Shown here: positions 31,648 through 41,039 of the stretch, piece by piece
How positions within the stretch are numbered: the stretch's first letter is position 1
Layout of the letters: each line of letters begins with the position of its first letter
Assembly: GCF_022179645.1 (NCBI RefSeq)
Contig: NZ_BPRA01000035.1
Location: 1-63,238 of the forward strand
DNA length: 63,238 nucleotides
Direction of reading: 5' to 3'
Source of the DNA: Methylobacterium thuringiense
Lineage (GTDB): Bacteria > Pseudomonadota > Alphaproteobacteria > Rhizobiales > Beijerinckiaceae
Translations under genes and position numbers: made by a program
Notes under the pieces: generated by a model
Told to the model about the DNA's origin: nothing
Databases searched by the model: none
What the model saw: only the letters and a program-made list of their open reading frames with translations

Positions 31648-31665
31648 CTGAACGATCGCGTTCAG
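31648..31665. promoter_or_regulatory. palindrome before ctaB
   Basis: CTGAACG (31648-31654) and CGTTCAG (31659-31665) around ATCG, 22 nt before the ctaB start. Being downstream of a terminator-like hairpin, this short spacer could hold a secondary promoter with an operator. No regulator can be named. Confidence 0.3.
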
Positions 31666-31687
31666 CACATCGAAAAATACGGTTTTC

Positions 31688-32644
31688 ATGTCGAGCCTGA
31701 CGAACAGCCTTCCCGCCGACGCTCAGGGCTTCAATCCCACCGCATCTGCGGCAGGCGGTGAAGTCTCGGATTTCTTCGCGCTGCTGAAGCCGCGCGTGAT
31801 GGTGCTGGTGATCTTCACGGCCCTCGTCGGCATGGTGGTCTCGCACCCGAGCGTGAATCCGATCATCGCGGGCATCTCGCTGCTGATGATCGCCGTCGGT
31901 GCTGGTGCCTCGGGCTGCCTCAACATGTGGTGGGACGCCGACATCGACGCGCTGATGACGCGCACCGCCACGCGCCCGATCCCGGCAGGCCGGATCCTGC
32001 CGAACGAGGCGCTCGCCTTCGGCATGGTGCTCTCGGTCGGCTCGGTGCTGATTCTCGGCCTCGCCTCGAACTGGCTCGCCGCCGGGCTCCTGGCCTTCAC
32101 CATCGTGTTCTACGCCGTCGTCTATTCGATGTGGCTGAAGCGGGCGACCGCGCAGAACATCGTCATCGGCGGCGCCGCCGGCGCCCTGCCGCCGATCGTC
32201 GGTCAGGCCGCCGTCACGGGCACCGTCAGTCTCGACTCGATCATCCTGTTCGCGATCATCTTCATCTGGACGCCGCCCCACTTCTGGGCGCTCGCGCTCG
32301 TGAAGAGCGGCGACTACGCCAAGGCCGGCATCCCAATGATGCCGAACGTCGCCGGTCCCGATTCGACTCGCCGCCAGATCGTCTGGTACACGCTGCTGCT
32401 CGTGCCGCTCGGCATGTCGCCGGTGGCGCTGGGTTTCGGCGGCTGGCTCTACGCGGTGATCTCGGCCCTCGGCGGTCTCGGCATGCTGGCCGGCGCGATC
32501 CAGGTGTTCCGCCTGCGCGAGGGCGAGCCCGAGCGCCGGGCGGCGATGGGCCTGTTCGGCTTCTCGATCCTCTACCTGCTGCTGCTGTTCGCCGCCCTGC
32601 TCGCCGAGCACGGCTTCGGCCTGTTCCGCGCCGTCGGCGTCTGA
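31688..32644 (+). CDS. ctaB: protoheme IX farnesyltransferase (heme O synthase)
   Basis: Membrane prenyltransferase that adds a farnesyl group to heme B, giving heme O, the precursor of heme A for subunit I. It is 318 residues with about nine membrane helices (UbiA superfamily). The Asp-rich motif is [20 protein letters not shown], and the second conserved loop is [20 protein letters not shown]. It lies after ctaD as in other alphaproteobacteria. The ATG at 31688 is only 22 nt from a palindrome and 108 nt after a terminator-like hairpin. Confidence 0.97.
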   Translation: MSSLTNSLPADAQGFNPTASAAGGEVSDFFALLKPRVMVLVIFTALVGMVVSHPSVNPIIAGISLLMIAVGAGASGCLNMWWDADIDALMTRTATRPIPAGRILPNEALAFGMVLSVGSVLILGLASNWLAAGLLAFTIVFYAVVYSMWLKRATAQNIVIGGAAGALPPIVGQAAVTGTVSLDSIILFAIIFIWTPPHFWALALVKSGDYAKAGIPMMPNVAGPDSTRRQIVWYTLLLVPLGMSPVALGFGGWLYAVISALGGLGMLAGAIQVFRLREGEPERRAAMGLFGFSILYLLLLFAALLAEHGFGLFRAVGV

Positions 32645-32650
32645 CGCGCC

Positions 32651-32818
32651 ATGGCCGAGCATCCGGAGTTCTCCGTTCGACAGCTGACCCCCGCCGAGGT
32701 CCAGGCGCGGCGCAAGCGCTCGATCGCCATCGCGTTGACCCTCGGCGCCCTCGTCGTCCTGTTCTTCGTGCTGACGATCGCCAAGCTCGGTCCGCAAATC
32801 CTCGAGCGACCGCTGTGA
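32651..32818 (+). CDS. small single-helix protein, CoxF-like
   Basis: A 55-residue membrane protein. Begins MAEHPEFSVRQLTPAEVQAR, a charged amphipathic part (RRKRS) and one transmembrane helix (IAIALTLGALVVLFFVLTIA), then a short tail LGPQILERPL. It lies 6 nt after the ctaB stop and 13 nt before ctaG. In alphaproteobacterial oxidase operons a short gene in this place is called coxF and is thought to help assembly. The match rests on position, size and topology, since such short proteins diverge fast. Confidence 0.8.
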   Translation: MAEHPEFSVRQLTPAEVQARRKRSIAIALTLGALVVLFFVLTIAKLGPQILERPL

Positions 32819-32831
32819 TCGGGCGCCGGGC

Positions 32832-33419
32832 ATGAGCGACCAAGCGGCACGAACCGCGAAAACGGTGCGCTGGACGGCCATCGCCTGCGCAAGCGTCGTC
32901 GTCGGCATGACCGGGCTCGCCTTCGCCTCGGTGCCGCTCTACGACCTGTTCTGCAAGGCAACGGGCTATGACGGCACGCCGCGCAAGGGGCTGGCGCTCA
33001 CGACCTCCGGCGACACGGCTGCGACCAAGCCGGTGACGGTCAAGTTCGACACCAACGTCGCCCCGAACCTGTCGTGGCGCTTTCAGCCGGAGGCGCCGAG
33101 CGTCGAGGCCGTGCCGGGCGAGACCAAGACGGTGTTCTTCAAGGTCAAGAACGTCGGCCCGAAGCCGTCCACCGGCATCGCGACCTTCAACGTGCAGCCC
33201 GGCCTGATGGGCAGCTACTTCGTGAAGATCCAGTGCTTCTGCTTCGACGAGCACACGCTCCAGCCGGGCGAGACCATGGACTTCCCGCTGGTGTTCTACG
33301 TCGACCCGAAGCTGCGCCAGGATGCCGATATCGCCGACATCGGCGAGATGACGCTGTCCTACACCTACTTCGTCTCCCGAAACGGCTCGCCACAGGCGGC
33401 GGTGGCGGGCGGCGGCTGA
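32832..33419 (+). CDS. ctaG: cytochrome c oxidase assembly protein CtaG/Cox11
   Basis: Copper chaperone that inserts CuB into subunit I. It is 195 residues with one N-terminal membrane helix (about 11-33) and a periplasmic immunoglobulin-like domain. The copper ligands are the two cysteines of KIQCFCFDEHTLQPGE, the Cox11 signature, and the conserved third cysteine lies just after the helix in YDLFCKATGYDG. It is tightly packed downstream of the CoxF-like gene (13 nt). Confidence 0.96.
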   Translation: MSDQAARTAKTVRWTAIACASVVVGMTGLAFASVPLYDLFCKATGYDGTPRKGLALTTSGDTAATKPVTVKFDTNVAPNLSWRFQPEAPSVEAVPGETKTVFFKVKNVGPKPSTGIATFNVQPGLMGSYFVKIQCFCFDEHTLQPGETMDFPLVFYVDPKLRQDADIADIGEMTLSYTYFVSRNGSPQAAVAGGG

Positions 33420-33574
33420 GGCGCAGGCACGAATATTTCGGCGCGCGAGCGTGACAACGGGCGCAGGCCCGCGATAGAGCTTCAGGCTCGGAGGCCGGCC
33501 CTAAGCCGATCTTCGACAAGGTGAAACGGGGCCCGCCGGTGGCGGCGAAGGCCGGGGGTGAGGAGAGCTTTTCG

Positions 33575-34435
33575 ATGGCCGAGGCGCACGCCAAGAATCA
33601 CGACTACCACATCCTCTCTCCGAGCCCGTGGCCGCTGATCGGCGCCTTTTCCGGCTTCGTCACGACGACCGGCGCCGTGTTCTGGATGAAGGGTCTGACG
33701 CTGGGCGGCCTCGCTGTCGGCCCGTACATGTTCTCCGCCGGCTTCCTCGGCATCCTCTACACGATGATGTCGTGGTGGAAGGACGTCACCAAGGAGGCGA
33801 ACAGCGGCGACCACACCCGCGTCGTCCAGCTACATCACCGCTACGGCATGATGATGTTCATCGCCTCCGAGGTGATGTTCTTCGTCGCTTGGTTCTGGGC
33901 CTATTTCGAGGCGGCGCTCTACACCGCCGACCCGATCCAGGCGCAGCGCGTCGAGTTCACTGGTGGTGTCTGGCCGCCGAAGGGCATCGAAGCCTTCGAT
34001 CCGTGGCACCTGCCGCTCCTGAACACGCTGATCCTGCTGACCTCCGGCACCACGATCACCTGGGCGCACCACGCTCTGCTGCACGACGATCGCAAGGGCC
34101 TGAAATACGGCCTCTGGCTGACGATCATTCTCGGCGTGCTGTTCACCGCCTGCCAGGCCTACGAGTACAGCCACGCGCATTTCGGCTTCGCCGGCAGCAT
34201 CTATTCGTCGACCTTCTTCATGGCGACGGGCTTCCACGGCGCGCATGTCATCATCGGCACGATCTTCCTCGCGATCTGCCTGATGCGGGCCTATTCCGGC
34301 GACTTCACCGTCAAGCAGCACCTCGGCTTCGAATTCGCCGCCTGGTACTGGCACTTCGTGGACGTGGTCTGGCTGTTCCTGTTCGCCTCGATCTACGTCT
34401 GGGGCTCGGGCATCGGCCACGCCGCCGCTCACTGA
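33575..34435 (+). CDS. ctaE: cytochrome c oxidase subunit III
   Basis: Third core subunit, seven predicted helices, 286 residues from ATG 33575, which is preceded by AGGAG at 33561-33565; the frame open to 33521 is not needed. Family blocks: [20 protein letters not shown], the glutamate in [37 protein letters not shown] and the C-terminal [12 protein letters not shown]. It stabilises subunit I and supports proton uptake. It is separated from ctaG by 155 nt with no supportable gene, and followed by an intrinsic terminator-like hairpin. Confidence 0.97.
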   Translation: MAEAHAKNHDYHILSPSPWPLIGAFSGFVTTTGAVFWMKGLTLGGLAVGPYMFSAGFLGILYTMMSWWKDVTKEANSGDHTRVVQLHHRYGMMMFIASEVMFFVAWFWAYFEAALYTADPIQAQRVEFTGGVWPPKGIEAFDPWHLPLLNTLILLTSGTTITWAHHALLHDDRKGLKYGLWLTIILGVLFTACQAYEYSHAHFGFAGSIYSSTFFMATGFHGAHVIIGTIFLAICLMRAYSGDFTVKQHLGFEFAAWYWHFVDVVWLFLFASIYVWGSGIGHAAAH

Positions 34436-34476
34436 CGGTCCGAACCGGCGCGCCTTGCGCCTCGGACAACCCTGAA

Positions 34477-34500
34477 GGGCGGCGCGAGCCGCCCTTTTTT
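34477..34500 (+). terminator. rho-independent terminator after ctaE
   Basis: GGGCGGC (34477-34483), loop GCGA, GCCGCCC (34488-34494), then six T (34495-34500). A textbook intrinsic terminator 42 nt after the ctaE stop and 57 nt before the DUF983 gene. It divides the structural oxidase genes from the DUF983-SURF1 pair. Confidence 0.9.
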
Positions 34501-34556
34501 GCGCCCGGAGCCGGGCTCGTCCCCATATCGGGAGTCGAGCCCAGGAGACCGTATCC

Positions 34557-34925
34557 GTGACCGCCTCTGCCATCAGCCCGAATCCGATCCCGACTGGCCT
34601 GCGCGGGCGCTGTCCGCGGTGCGGCGAGGGCCATATGTTCGATGGCTTTCTGACCTTCCGACCGTCCTGCGAGGTCTGCGGCCAGGATTTCTCTTCGTTC
34701 TCGACGGGTGACGGGCCGGCCTTCTTCGTGATGTCGATCGTCGGCTTCGTCGTCGTCGGACTCGCCCTCTGGATGGAGATCACCTACGAGCCGCCGATCT
34801 GGGTCCACGCCCTGGTCGCGACGTCGCTGTCGGTGGGCTTGAGTCTCGCTCTGGTGCGTCCGCTCAAGGGCCTGCTGGCGGCGCTCCAGCTCCACAACAA
34901 GGCCGAGCAGGGACGCTTCAAATAG
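34557..34925 (+). CDS. DUF983 family membrane protein
   Basis: A 122-residue protein starting with GTG 34557. The N-terminal zinc-ribbon-like part has two CxxC pairs (GRCPRCGEGHMFDGF, then SCEVCGQDF) and precedes two transmembrane helices (about 58-80 and 85-103). The family is regularly found between ctaE and surf1 in alphaproteobacteria, so a part in oxidase maturation, perhaps in metal handling, is likely but unproven. Its TAG shares one base with the GTG of the SURF1 gene (TAGTG), giving translational coupling. Confidence 0.92.
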   Translation: MTASAISPNPIPTGLRGRCPRCGEGHMFDGFLTFRPSCEVCGQDFSSFSTGDGPAFFVMSIVGFVVVGLALWMEITYEPPIWVHALVATSLSVGLSLALVRPLKGLLAALQLHNKAEQGRFK

Positions 34926-35698
34926 TGAACGTGATCGGCGCATCGAAGAGTCCCAGCCGCTGGCGCGGCCTGATCGCGCCCGGCATCGCCTCGGCCGTCT
35001 CTCTCGCCATCCTGATCGGGCTCGGCATCTGGCAGATCGAGCGCAAAGGTGAGAAGGAAGCGCTGATCGGCCACATCATCGAGCGCTCGCACGCGGAGCC
35101 GCCGGCCGCGCTGCCTGCCGCCGACGCCTGGGATCCGAAGACGGACGAGTTCCGCCGAGTCCGCGTCACCGGCACGCTGAAGAACGACAAGGAAACGCTG
35201 GTCCACGGCCTCGCCGCCGGCGACGTGCCGGGCCGGGCGCTTCAGGGCTTCTACGTGATCACGCCGCTGGTGCGGACGGACGGCTCGACGGTCCTGGTCA
35301 ACCGCGGCTTCATTCCCACCGAACTCAAGAACCCCGCCGACCGTCAGGCCGGACAGGTTGCCGGTGAGACCACGCTGACCGGAATCCTGCGCGCCACCGA
35401 GGTCCGCACCATGTTCGTGCCGGCCGCCGATCCGGCCCGCGGCGAGTGGTTCAATCGCGACATCGCCGGCATCGCGGCGGCGAAGGGGCTCGGAGCAGTG
35501 CCGCCCTACCTGATCGAAGCGGACGCGACGCCAAACCCAGGCGGCTGGCCGAAGGGCGGCCAGTTGCGCGTCGACCTGCCCAACAACCACCTGCAATACG
35601 CGTTCACCTGGTTCGGCATCGCCGCGTGCCTCGTCGGCGTGTTCTCGGTGTTCGCGTGGAGAAAGCTCAACGATCCGCCCGAGGCGTCCGCCGGCTGA
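34925..35698 (+). CDS. SURF1 family cytochrome oxidase biogenesis protein
   Basis: A 257-residue SURF1 homologue, needed for efficient insertion of heme A into subunit I. It has an N-terminal helix (about 17-37, ending LGIWQIERKGEKEALI, the family signature) and a C-terminal helix (about 225-245). The large periplasmic domain between them contains RRVRVTGTLKNDKETLV and TVLVNRGFIPTELKN. The GTG start at 34925 overlaps the DUF983 stop by one base. The pair follows the ctaE terminator, so a separate promoter or read-through is required. Confidence 0.95.
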   Translation: MNVIGASKSPSRWRGLIAPGIASAVSLAILIGLGIWQIERKGEKEALIGHIIERSHAEPPAALPAADAWDPKTDEFRRVRVTGTLKNDKETLVHGLAAGDVPGRALQGFYVITPLVRTDGSTVLVNRGFIPTELKNPADRQAGQVAGETTLTGILRATEVRTMFVPAADPARGEWFNRDIAGIAAAKGLGAVPPYLIEADATPNPGGWPKGGQLRVDLPNNHLQYAFTWFGIAACLVGVFSVFAWRKLNDPPEASAG

Positions 35699-35777
35699 TC
35701 CCTGCGGCACGGCCTCTGCTTGTTCCGCTGCGGCGGCGCGCTACACTCGTATCGGCCGGTCGTACGGAGTGGTGACG

Positions 35778-36194
35778 ATGCGCATCCTCGTTGGACTTCT
35801 CTCTCTTCTGCTGATGGGTTCGCTGGCATGGGCCGCGGACGAGACCGATCGCAACGCCGCGCGCGCCACGATCGAGCGCCAGCTCGAGGCCTTCAAGAAG
35901 AAGGATTCGGCCACCGCCTACGCCCAGGCCGCTCCGCAGATCCAAAACATGTTCACCTCGCCCGAGACGTTTCTCGCCATGGTCGAACAGGGCTACCCGC
36001 CGGTGCTGGCGCCGCGCAGCTACAGCTTCGATGCCGTCGAGGATGCGGGTGAGGGCGAGCTCGCCCAAGGCCTGAAGCTGCAGGACGAGAACGGCGTCGA
36101 CTGGGTCGCGCTCTATTCGCTCCAGAAGCAGGCCGACGGCCAATGGCGCATCACCGGCTGCTCGCTGAAGAAGGCGCCGGGCAGCAACGCGTGA
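35778..36194 (+). CDS. DUF4864 domain secreted protein
   Basis: A 138-residue exported protein with a clear signal peptide (MRILVGLLSLLLMGSLAWA). The mature part starts with a helix typical of DUF4864 (ARATIERQLEAFKKKDSATA), followed by a SnoaL/NTF2-like alpha+beta fold (VDWVALYSLQKQADGQWRIT). The function is unknown for the family; its fold usually binds a small ligand. ATG 35778 is chosen; a GTG at 35769 is in frame. It lies between the SURF1 gene and thrC. Confidence 0.87.
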   Translation: MRILVGLLSLLLMGSLAWAADETDRNAARATIERQLEAFKKKDSATAYAQAAPQIQNMFTSPETFLAMVEQGYPPVLAPRSYSFDAVEDAGEGELAQGLKLQDENGVDWVALYSLQKQADGQWRITGCSLKKAPGSNA

Positions 36195-36272
36195 TAAACG
36201 TCGCACGACGTCCGGACCTTTTCGACAGACCCCCACGAAACGTGTAGAGCGGGCGCCTTCCCGGAGGCCCCT

Positions 36273-37685
36273 TTGCTGCACGTTTCGACCCGCGGCGCCG
36301 CTGCGCCCTTGAGCTTTTCCGACGCCCTCCTTGCCGGTCTCGCCCGCGACGGCGGCCTCTACGTGCCGGAGAGCTGGCCGCAGATCGCAAAATCCGAGAT
36401 CGCGGCCTTGAGCGGCGTGCGCTATGCCGACGCGGCCAAGCGCGTGCTGCGCCCGCTCATCGACGGCGAGATCGCGGACGCTGCGCTCGACCGGATGATC
36501 GAAGATTCCTATGCCTGCTTCCGCCACCCGGCGATCTGCCCGCTGACGCAGATCGACGACAACCTCTTCCTGCTCGAACTTTTCCACGGCCCGACGCTCG
36601 CCTTCAAGGACGTGGCGATGCAGCTGCTCGGGCGGCTGATGGATCACGTCCTGCGCCAGCGCGGCTCACGGGCGACCATCGTCGGCGCGACCTCGGGCGA
36701 TACTGGCTCTGCCGCCGTCGAAGCCTTCAAGGGGCTCGATCAGGTCGACGTCTTCGTGCTGTTCCCGCACGGCCGCGTCTCGGAGGTGCAGCGCCGGCAG
36801 ATGACGACGGTGGCCTGCCCGAACGTGCACGCCATCGCCATCGACGGGACCTTCGACGATTGCCAGGACATCGTGAAGTCGATGTTCCAGCACGGCGATT
36901 TCGCGCAGGATGTCCACCTTTCGGGCGTGAACTCGATCAACTGGGCGCGAGTCGCCGCGCAGGCGGTCTACTACTTCACCAGCGCCGTCTCGCTCGGGAG
37001 CCCGCACCGCCCGGTCTCGTTCGCGGTGCCGACCGGCAATTTCGGCGACATCCTGGCCGGCTGGGTCGCCAAGCGCATGGGGCTGCCGATCGATCGCCTG
37101 ATGATCGGCACCAACGCCAACGACATCCTGGCCCGCACGCTCGAACACGGCACCTACGAATTGCGCGGCGTGCACCCAACCACCTCTCCGTCGATGGACA
37201 TCCAGATCTCGTCGAACTTCGAGCGGCTGCTGTTCGAGGCGCTCGGCCGCGACTCCTCCTCGCTCGGGCGTCTGATGGCCGGCTTGAAGCAATCCGGCGG
37301 CTTCTCGCTCGATCCCGCCGTGCTGCAGACCGTGCGCGACGAGTTCGATGCCGCCGCCGTCCACGAGCCCGAGGTGGTGGAGGAGATCGCCGGCACCTAC
37401 CGCAAGACGGGCATGGTGCTCGATCCGCACAGCGCCATCGGCGTGCGCGCCGGCCGCCGGCTGCTGCAGAAGGACCCGGCGACACCCGTCGTGGCCCTCG
37501 CCACCGCCCATCCCGCGAAATTCCCCGATGCGGTCTCCCAGGCGACGGGCGCGGGGCGCCCCGTCCTGCCGCCGCACCTCGCCGACCTGCTGGACCGACC
37601 GGAGCTGATCGCCAACCTGCCGAACGATCAGGCCGCCGTGGAGCGCTACATCCGCGAGCGCGCCCGCATCACGGCGGGTGCCTGA
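36273..37685 (+). CDS. thrC: threonine synthase
   Basis: PLP enzyme that turns O-phosphohomoserine into threonine. It is 470 residues. The PLP lysine lies in PTLAFKDVAMQLLGRLM, with the phosphate-binding glycines in PTGNFGDILAGWVAKRMG and the block GATSGDTGSAAVEAF. The start is TTG 36273 with GGAGG at 36262-36266; no ATG suits. The family form is the longer, Gram-negative class. Placing thrC between oxidase assembly genes and an M16 peptidase is common in Rhizobiales. Confidence 0.96.
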   Translation: MLHVSTRGAAAPLSFSDALLAGLARDGGLYVPESWPQIAKSEIAALSGVRYADAAKRVLRPLIDGEIADAALDRMIEDSYACFRHPAICPLTQIDDNLFLLELFHGPTLAFKDVAMQLLGRLMDHVLRQRGSRATIVGATSGDTGSAAVEAFKGLDQVDVFVLFPHGRVSEVQRRQMTTVACPNVHAIAIDGTFDDCQDIVKSMFQHGDFAQDVHLSGVNSINWARVAAQAVYYFTSAVSLGSPHRPVSFAVPTGNFGDILAGWVAKRMGLPIDRLMIGTNANDILARTLEHGTYELRGVHPTTSPSMDIQISSNFERLLFEALGRDSSSLGRLMAGLKQSGGFSLDPAVLQTVRDEFDAAAVHEPEVVEEIAGTYRKTGMVLDPHSAIGVRAGRRLLQKDPATPVVALATAHPAKFPDAVSQATGAGRPVLPPHLADLLDRPELIANLPNDQAAVERYIRERARITAGA

Positions 37686-37689
37686 CCCC

Positions 37690-38982
37690 ATGAACGAGCA
37701 CTTTTCCACATTCGGCGCCTCGCCCGACCTGAAGATCGCGCGCCTCGCCAACGGCCTCACCATCGCGACCGAGGCGATCCCCGGCGTGGCGACGGCCTCC
37801 CTCGGCGTCTATGTCGGCGCTGGCTCGCGGCACGAGCGGCCCGAAGAGCATGGCCTCAGCCATCTCATCGAGCACATGGCCTTCAAGGGCACGCAGACGC
37901 GCTCGGCCCGCCGCATCGCCGAGGACATCGAGAATCTCGGCGGCGAGATCAATGCTGCAACCAGCACCGAGAGCACGAGCTACACGGCCCGGGTGCTCGG
38001 CGAGGATGTCGGTGTTGCCCTGGACGTGCTCGGCGACATCCTGACCCGCTCGACCTTCGAGGCCGGCGAACTGGCGCGCGAAAAGGGCGTGATCCTGCAG
38101 GAATACGCGGCCGTCGAGGATACGCCGGATGACGTCGTCTACGACGCCTTCGTCGAGACGGCTTTTCCCGACCAGCCGATCGGCCGGCCGATCCTGGGTC
38201 GGCCCGAGACGATCACGAGTTTTTCGCGCGAAGGCATCGAGGCCTTCATCGCTCGGGAATACGTACCCGAGCGCATGGTGCTGGCAGCTGCCGGCGCCGT
38301 CTCGCACGACGAAATCGTTGCGGCGGGCGAGCGTCTGTTCGGGGACCTGAAGCCGGCCATATCGCAGCCGATCGTTCCCGGGCTCTATGCCGGCGGCGAG
38401 CGCCGCATGCAGAAGAAGCTCGAACAGGCGAACCTCGTTCTCGGCCTGCCCGGCCTCTCGTTTCGCGACGACGGCTATTACGCGCTGCACCTGTTCGCGC
38501 AGGTGCTCGGCGGGGGCCTGACCTCGCGGCTCTGGCACGAGGTGCGCGAGACCCGCGGCCTTGCCTACGACATCCAGGCCTTCCACTGGCCCTTCTCGGA
38601 TTGTGGGCTGTTCGGCATCGGCGCCGGCACGTCGGGCTCGGACCTGCGCGAACTCGTCGAGGTCGCCATCGCCACGACCCGCACGGCGACGGTGGAGCTC
38701 GACGAGGTCGAACTCGCCCGCGCCAAGGCGCAGCTCAAGGTCTCGTTGCTCTCGGCCCTGGAGACGCCCGGCGGCCGCATCGAGCGCAACGCCCGGCAGC
38801 TCCTGGCCTGGGGCCGCGTGATTCCCTCCGGCGAGGTGATCGCGAAAGTGGATGCCGTGACCGTGGACGACGTGCGGGCGGCTGGCCGGACGGTGATCGC
38901 CGGGGCGCCGACGCTCGCAGCGATTGGGCCGATCAAGAAGCTGCCGACGCTGAAGCACGTGGCCGCCTCGCTCGTCGCCTAA
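37690..38982 (+). CDS. M16 family zinc metallopeptidase (processing-peptidase-like)
   Basis: A 430-residue peptidase of the pitrilysin/MPP family. The inverted zinc motif HxxEH is present (His58, Glu61, His62 in HGLSHLIEHMAFKGT), with the downstream glutamate in REKGVILQEYAAVEDTPDD. The second half is the catalytically silent partner domain with the RG-type block GGGLTSRLWHEVRETRGLAY. ATG 37690 follows the thrC stop by 4 nt; a GTG at 37678 would overlap thrC. The protein lacks a signal peptide. Its 3' end overlaps the convergent selB gene by 4 nt. Confidence 0.94.
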   Translation: MNEHFSTFGASPDLKIARLANGLTIATEAIPGVATASLGVYVGAGSRHERPEEHGLSHLIEHMAFKGTQTRSARRIAEDIENLGGEINAATSTESTSYTARVLGEDVGVALDVLGDILTRSTFEAGELAREKGVILQEYAAVEDTPDDVVYDAFVETAFPDQPIGRPILGRPETITSFSREGIEAFIAREYVPERMVLAAAGAVSHDEIVAAGERLFGDLKPAISQPIVPGLYAGGERRMQKKLEQANLVLGLPGLSFRDDGYYALHLFAQVLGGGLTSRLWHEVRETRGLAYDIQAFHWPFSDCGLFGIGAGTSGSDLRELVEVAIATTRTATVELDEVELARAKAQLKVSLLSALETPGGRIERNARQLLAWGRVIPSGEVIAKVDAVTVDDVRAAGRTVIAGAPTLAAIGPIKKLPTLKHVAASLVA

Positions 38983-40886
38983 CCCTCGCCGTCGACGAAG
39001 ATTCGGCGGTCGCCGACGCGGCGCGTGAACCGCACTGCGTCGAGATGCTCGAGCAGCGGGATCGAGAACTTTCGCGAGATGCCCAGCGCCGCGCCGGCTT
39101 CCTTGGCCAGGAAGCCGCTGTCGGCCGCCGTCGCCGCCGGGAAGCTCCTTACGAGCTGCGCCTTGCCGGCCGTGATGGCGTCCCGGTGAAACAGGATCGT
39201 GCGCTTCTGCACGCGGTCCAGCGCTCGGATCAGCGTTCCCGAGGCTAGGAGATAGGTCAGTGCCTCGCGTCGCCGGATGTCGCGTCCGACGACCTCGACC
39301 TCGTCCGGTGGGGACAGCGCGCCGTTACGAAACGTCGTTTCGAGAAGCCGGACATGCTCGGTCTCGTTCCGGGCCGGGTCGAAATCGGCGCGGCGAAACA
39401 GCGGGCCTGCCTGAACCACGTCCCGCGTTCCGATGAGATCGCGCAGGGCGGCCGTGGTCACAATCTCAGCGGCCGTGACGGCACGGGCGAGACGGTCGAC
39501 CGGAAGCCCGTGTTCGATTGCGTGATCGCGGTGATGCACAGTCAGGGCCGACAAAAGGTTCTCGCGGAGCGCAGCGAAGGCGGGGGCGCCAAGGAAGCGG
39601 TCGCCGATCTCGCAGGCACCGAGTTCCGTCAGGCCACGCCGCACGCGCTCCGGGGCGATTCCGACGAGGCGGGCGAGATCGAGCAGCGCGGTACCCGATG
39701 CGGCGTCGCGCGCGAGCCGTGTCGCAAGCGTCTCCTTCGGCTTGCCGGTTGCGGTGACGGAGAGTTCGGCCTGGACTCGCGCATCGTGCCGCTTGCGGCG
39801 TCGTGCCAACGGATCGAGGATCCGCCCGCCCGCCACGGTGACCGAGGGCGAGTCGAGGCGGAGGATGAAGGGCTCGCGGGCCGGTACCGCGATGTCCTCC
39901 TCGGTACGGAGCTGCGCGAGGGCGCTCGCGCCGGGCTCCAGTCTGTCGCGGTCGAGCAGGCGCAGGCGGGCGGGTACCTCGGTGGTGCCGAACAGGAGCC
40001 GGCAGCCGGTGCCTCCTTCCAGCGGCGCTGCAGCGCTCGCCACGGCCGTCAGGGCGACGTCGATCCAGCGGCCGGTGGCCAGCATGTCCGGTGCGGTCAG
40101 GGCCTGACCTCGGTGCAGGTCGCCGATCTCGACGCCGCGTAGGGCCACCGCCGTCCGGCGGCCGGGCTCGGCAGCCTGCACCGGGCGGCCATGGATCTGG
40201 AGGCTTCGCACCGTGGCCGTGCGGTTGCCCGGCATGATCGCGATCCTGTCGCCGACCGACAGCCGACCGCGCCGCAGGGTGCCGGTGACGACGGCGCCGA
40301 AGCCGGGGCGGGCGAAGACGCGGTCAATCGGGAGGTAGGGGAAGCCGTCGTCGCTGGACGGAGCGGCCTCCCGCAACAGCGCGCTCAGCGCCGTACGGAG
40401 CTCGGCGATACCGGTCTCGGCCAGGACCGAGGTCGCCACAACCACAGGATGCATGATGCCGGCGCGGGTCGCGACGGCGGACAGTTCTGCTTTGCGCGCG
40501 GCGATTGTTTCAGGGCCGACGAGGTCGCACTTGGTCAGTGCGACCACGCCGCGCCGCACGCCGATCAGCCGCGCGATCTCGAGATGCTCCACGGTCTGGG
40601 GCTTGATGCCCTCGTTGGCATCGACCGCGAGCAGCACGGCGCGCATGCCGGTGGCGCCCGAGATCATCGCGCGCACGAAGCGTTCGTGGCCGGGGAGATC
40701 GACGAGATCGATCTCCCCGGCTTCCCCGCCGGCGGCTTTCAGCAGGGCGAAACCCGGCACGATCGAGACGCCGCGCGCCTTCTCCTCCTTGAGGCGGTCG
40801 GTATCCGTGCCGGTGAGGGCGTGGACTAGGGCGGTCTTGCCGTGGTCGACATGGCCGATCACGCCGACGAGGAGCGATATGGTCAA
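38979..40886 (-). CDS. selB: selenocysteine-specific elongation factor SelB
   Basis: Special EF-Tu that brings selenocysteinyl-tRNA to an in-frame UGA with the help of a SECIS hairpin. It is 635 residues. GTPase motifs: G1 GHVDHGKTALVHAL, G3 DLPGHERFVRAMISGATG and G4 LTKCDLVG. Domain II/III beta-barrels follow (RVFARPGFGAVVTGTLRRG), then four winged-helix units at the C-terminus that bind the SECIS RNA (LFRRADFDP, LGISRKFSIPLLEHLDA). The start is TTG 40886 with no clear Shine-Dalgarno. It lies 153 nt after fdhE on the same strand, in the place where selA-selB often follows fdhE, but selA is absent here. Confidence 0.96.
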   Translation of the reverse strand: MTISLLVGVIGHVDHGKTALVHALTGTDTDRLKEEKARGVSIVPGFALLKAAGGEAGEIDLVDLPGHERFVRAMISGATGMRAVLLAVDANEGIKPQTVEHLEIARLIGVRRGVVALTKCDLVGPETIAARKAELSAVATRAGIMHPVVVATSVLAETGIAELRTALSALLREAAPSSDDGFPYLPIDRVFARPGFGAVVTGTLRRGRLSVGDRIAIMPGNRTATVRSLQIHGRPVQAAEPGRRTAVALRGVEIGDLHRGQALTAPDMLATGRWIDVALTAVASAAAPLEGGTGCRLLFGTTEVPARLRLLDRDRLEPGASALAQLRTEEDIAVPAREPFILRLDSPSVTVAGGRILDPLARRRKRHDARVQAELSVTATGKPKETLATRLARDAASGTALLDLARLVGIAPERVRRGLTELGACEIGDRFLGAPAFAALRENLLSALTVHHRDHAIEHGLPVDRLARAVTAAEIVTTAALRDLIGTRDVVQAGPLFRRADFDPARNETEHVRLLETTFRNGALSPPDEVEVVGRDIRRREALTYLLASGTLIRALDRVQKRTILFHRDAITAGKAQLVRSFPAATAADSGFLAKEAGAALGISRKFSIPLLEHLDAVRFTRRVGDRRIFVDGEG

Positions 40887-41039
40887 GACGGTGCCGAAGG
40901 GTTGGGGAAATAGACGATGATTGTCGCTGTTCTAGCCGCCGCCGCGCGTTCGGTGAAGCAAAATTATCAATCGCACAATCTAATTGTACGCAAGTTATAG
41001 GGTTGTGGTGCTGGGGGGAAAAGGCGAAATCCCGGGCGC

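Noticed and set aside
29887-31689. 600-codon minus-strand frame across ctaD
   Set aside because: Antisense to a fully conserved oxidase subunit. The His/Asp/Glu/Arg-rich product has no recognisable fold.
40887-41039. selC tRNA or selA between fdhE and selB
   Set aside because: The 153-nt spacer has no acceptor-stem pairing, T-loop GTTCGA or CCA end, and is too short for selA.
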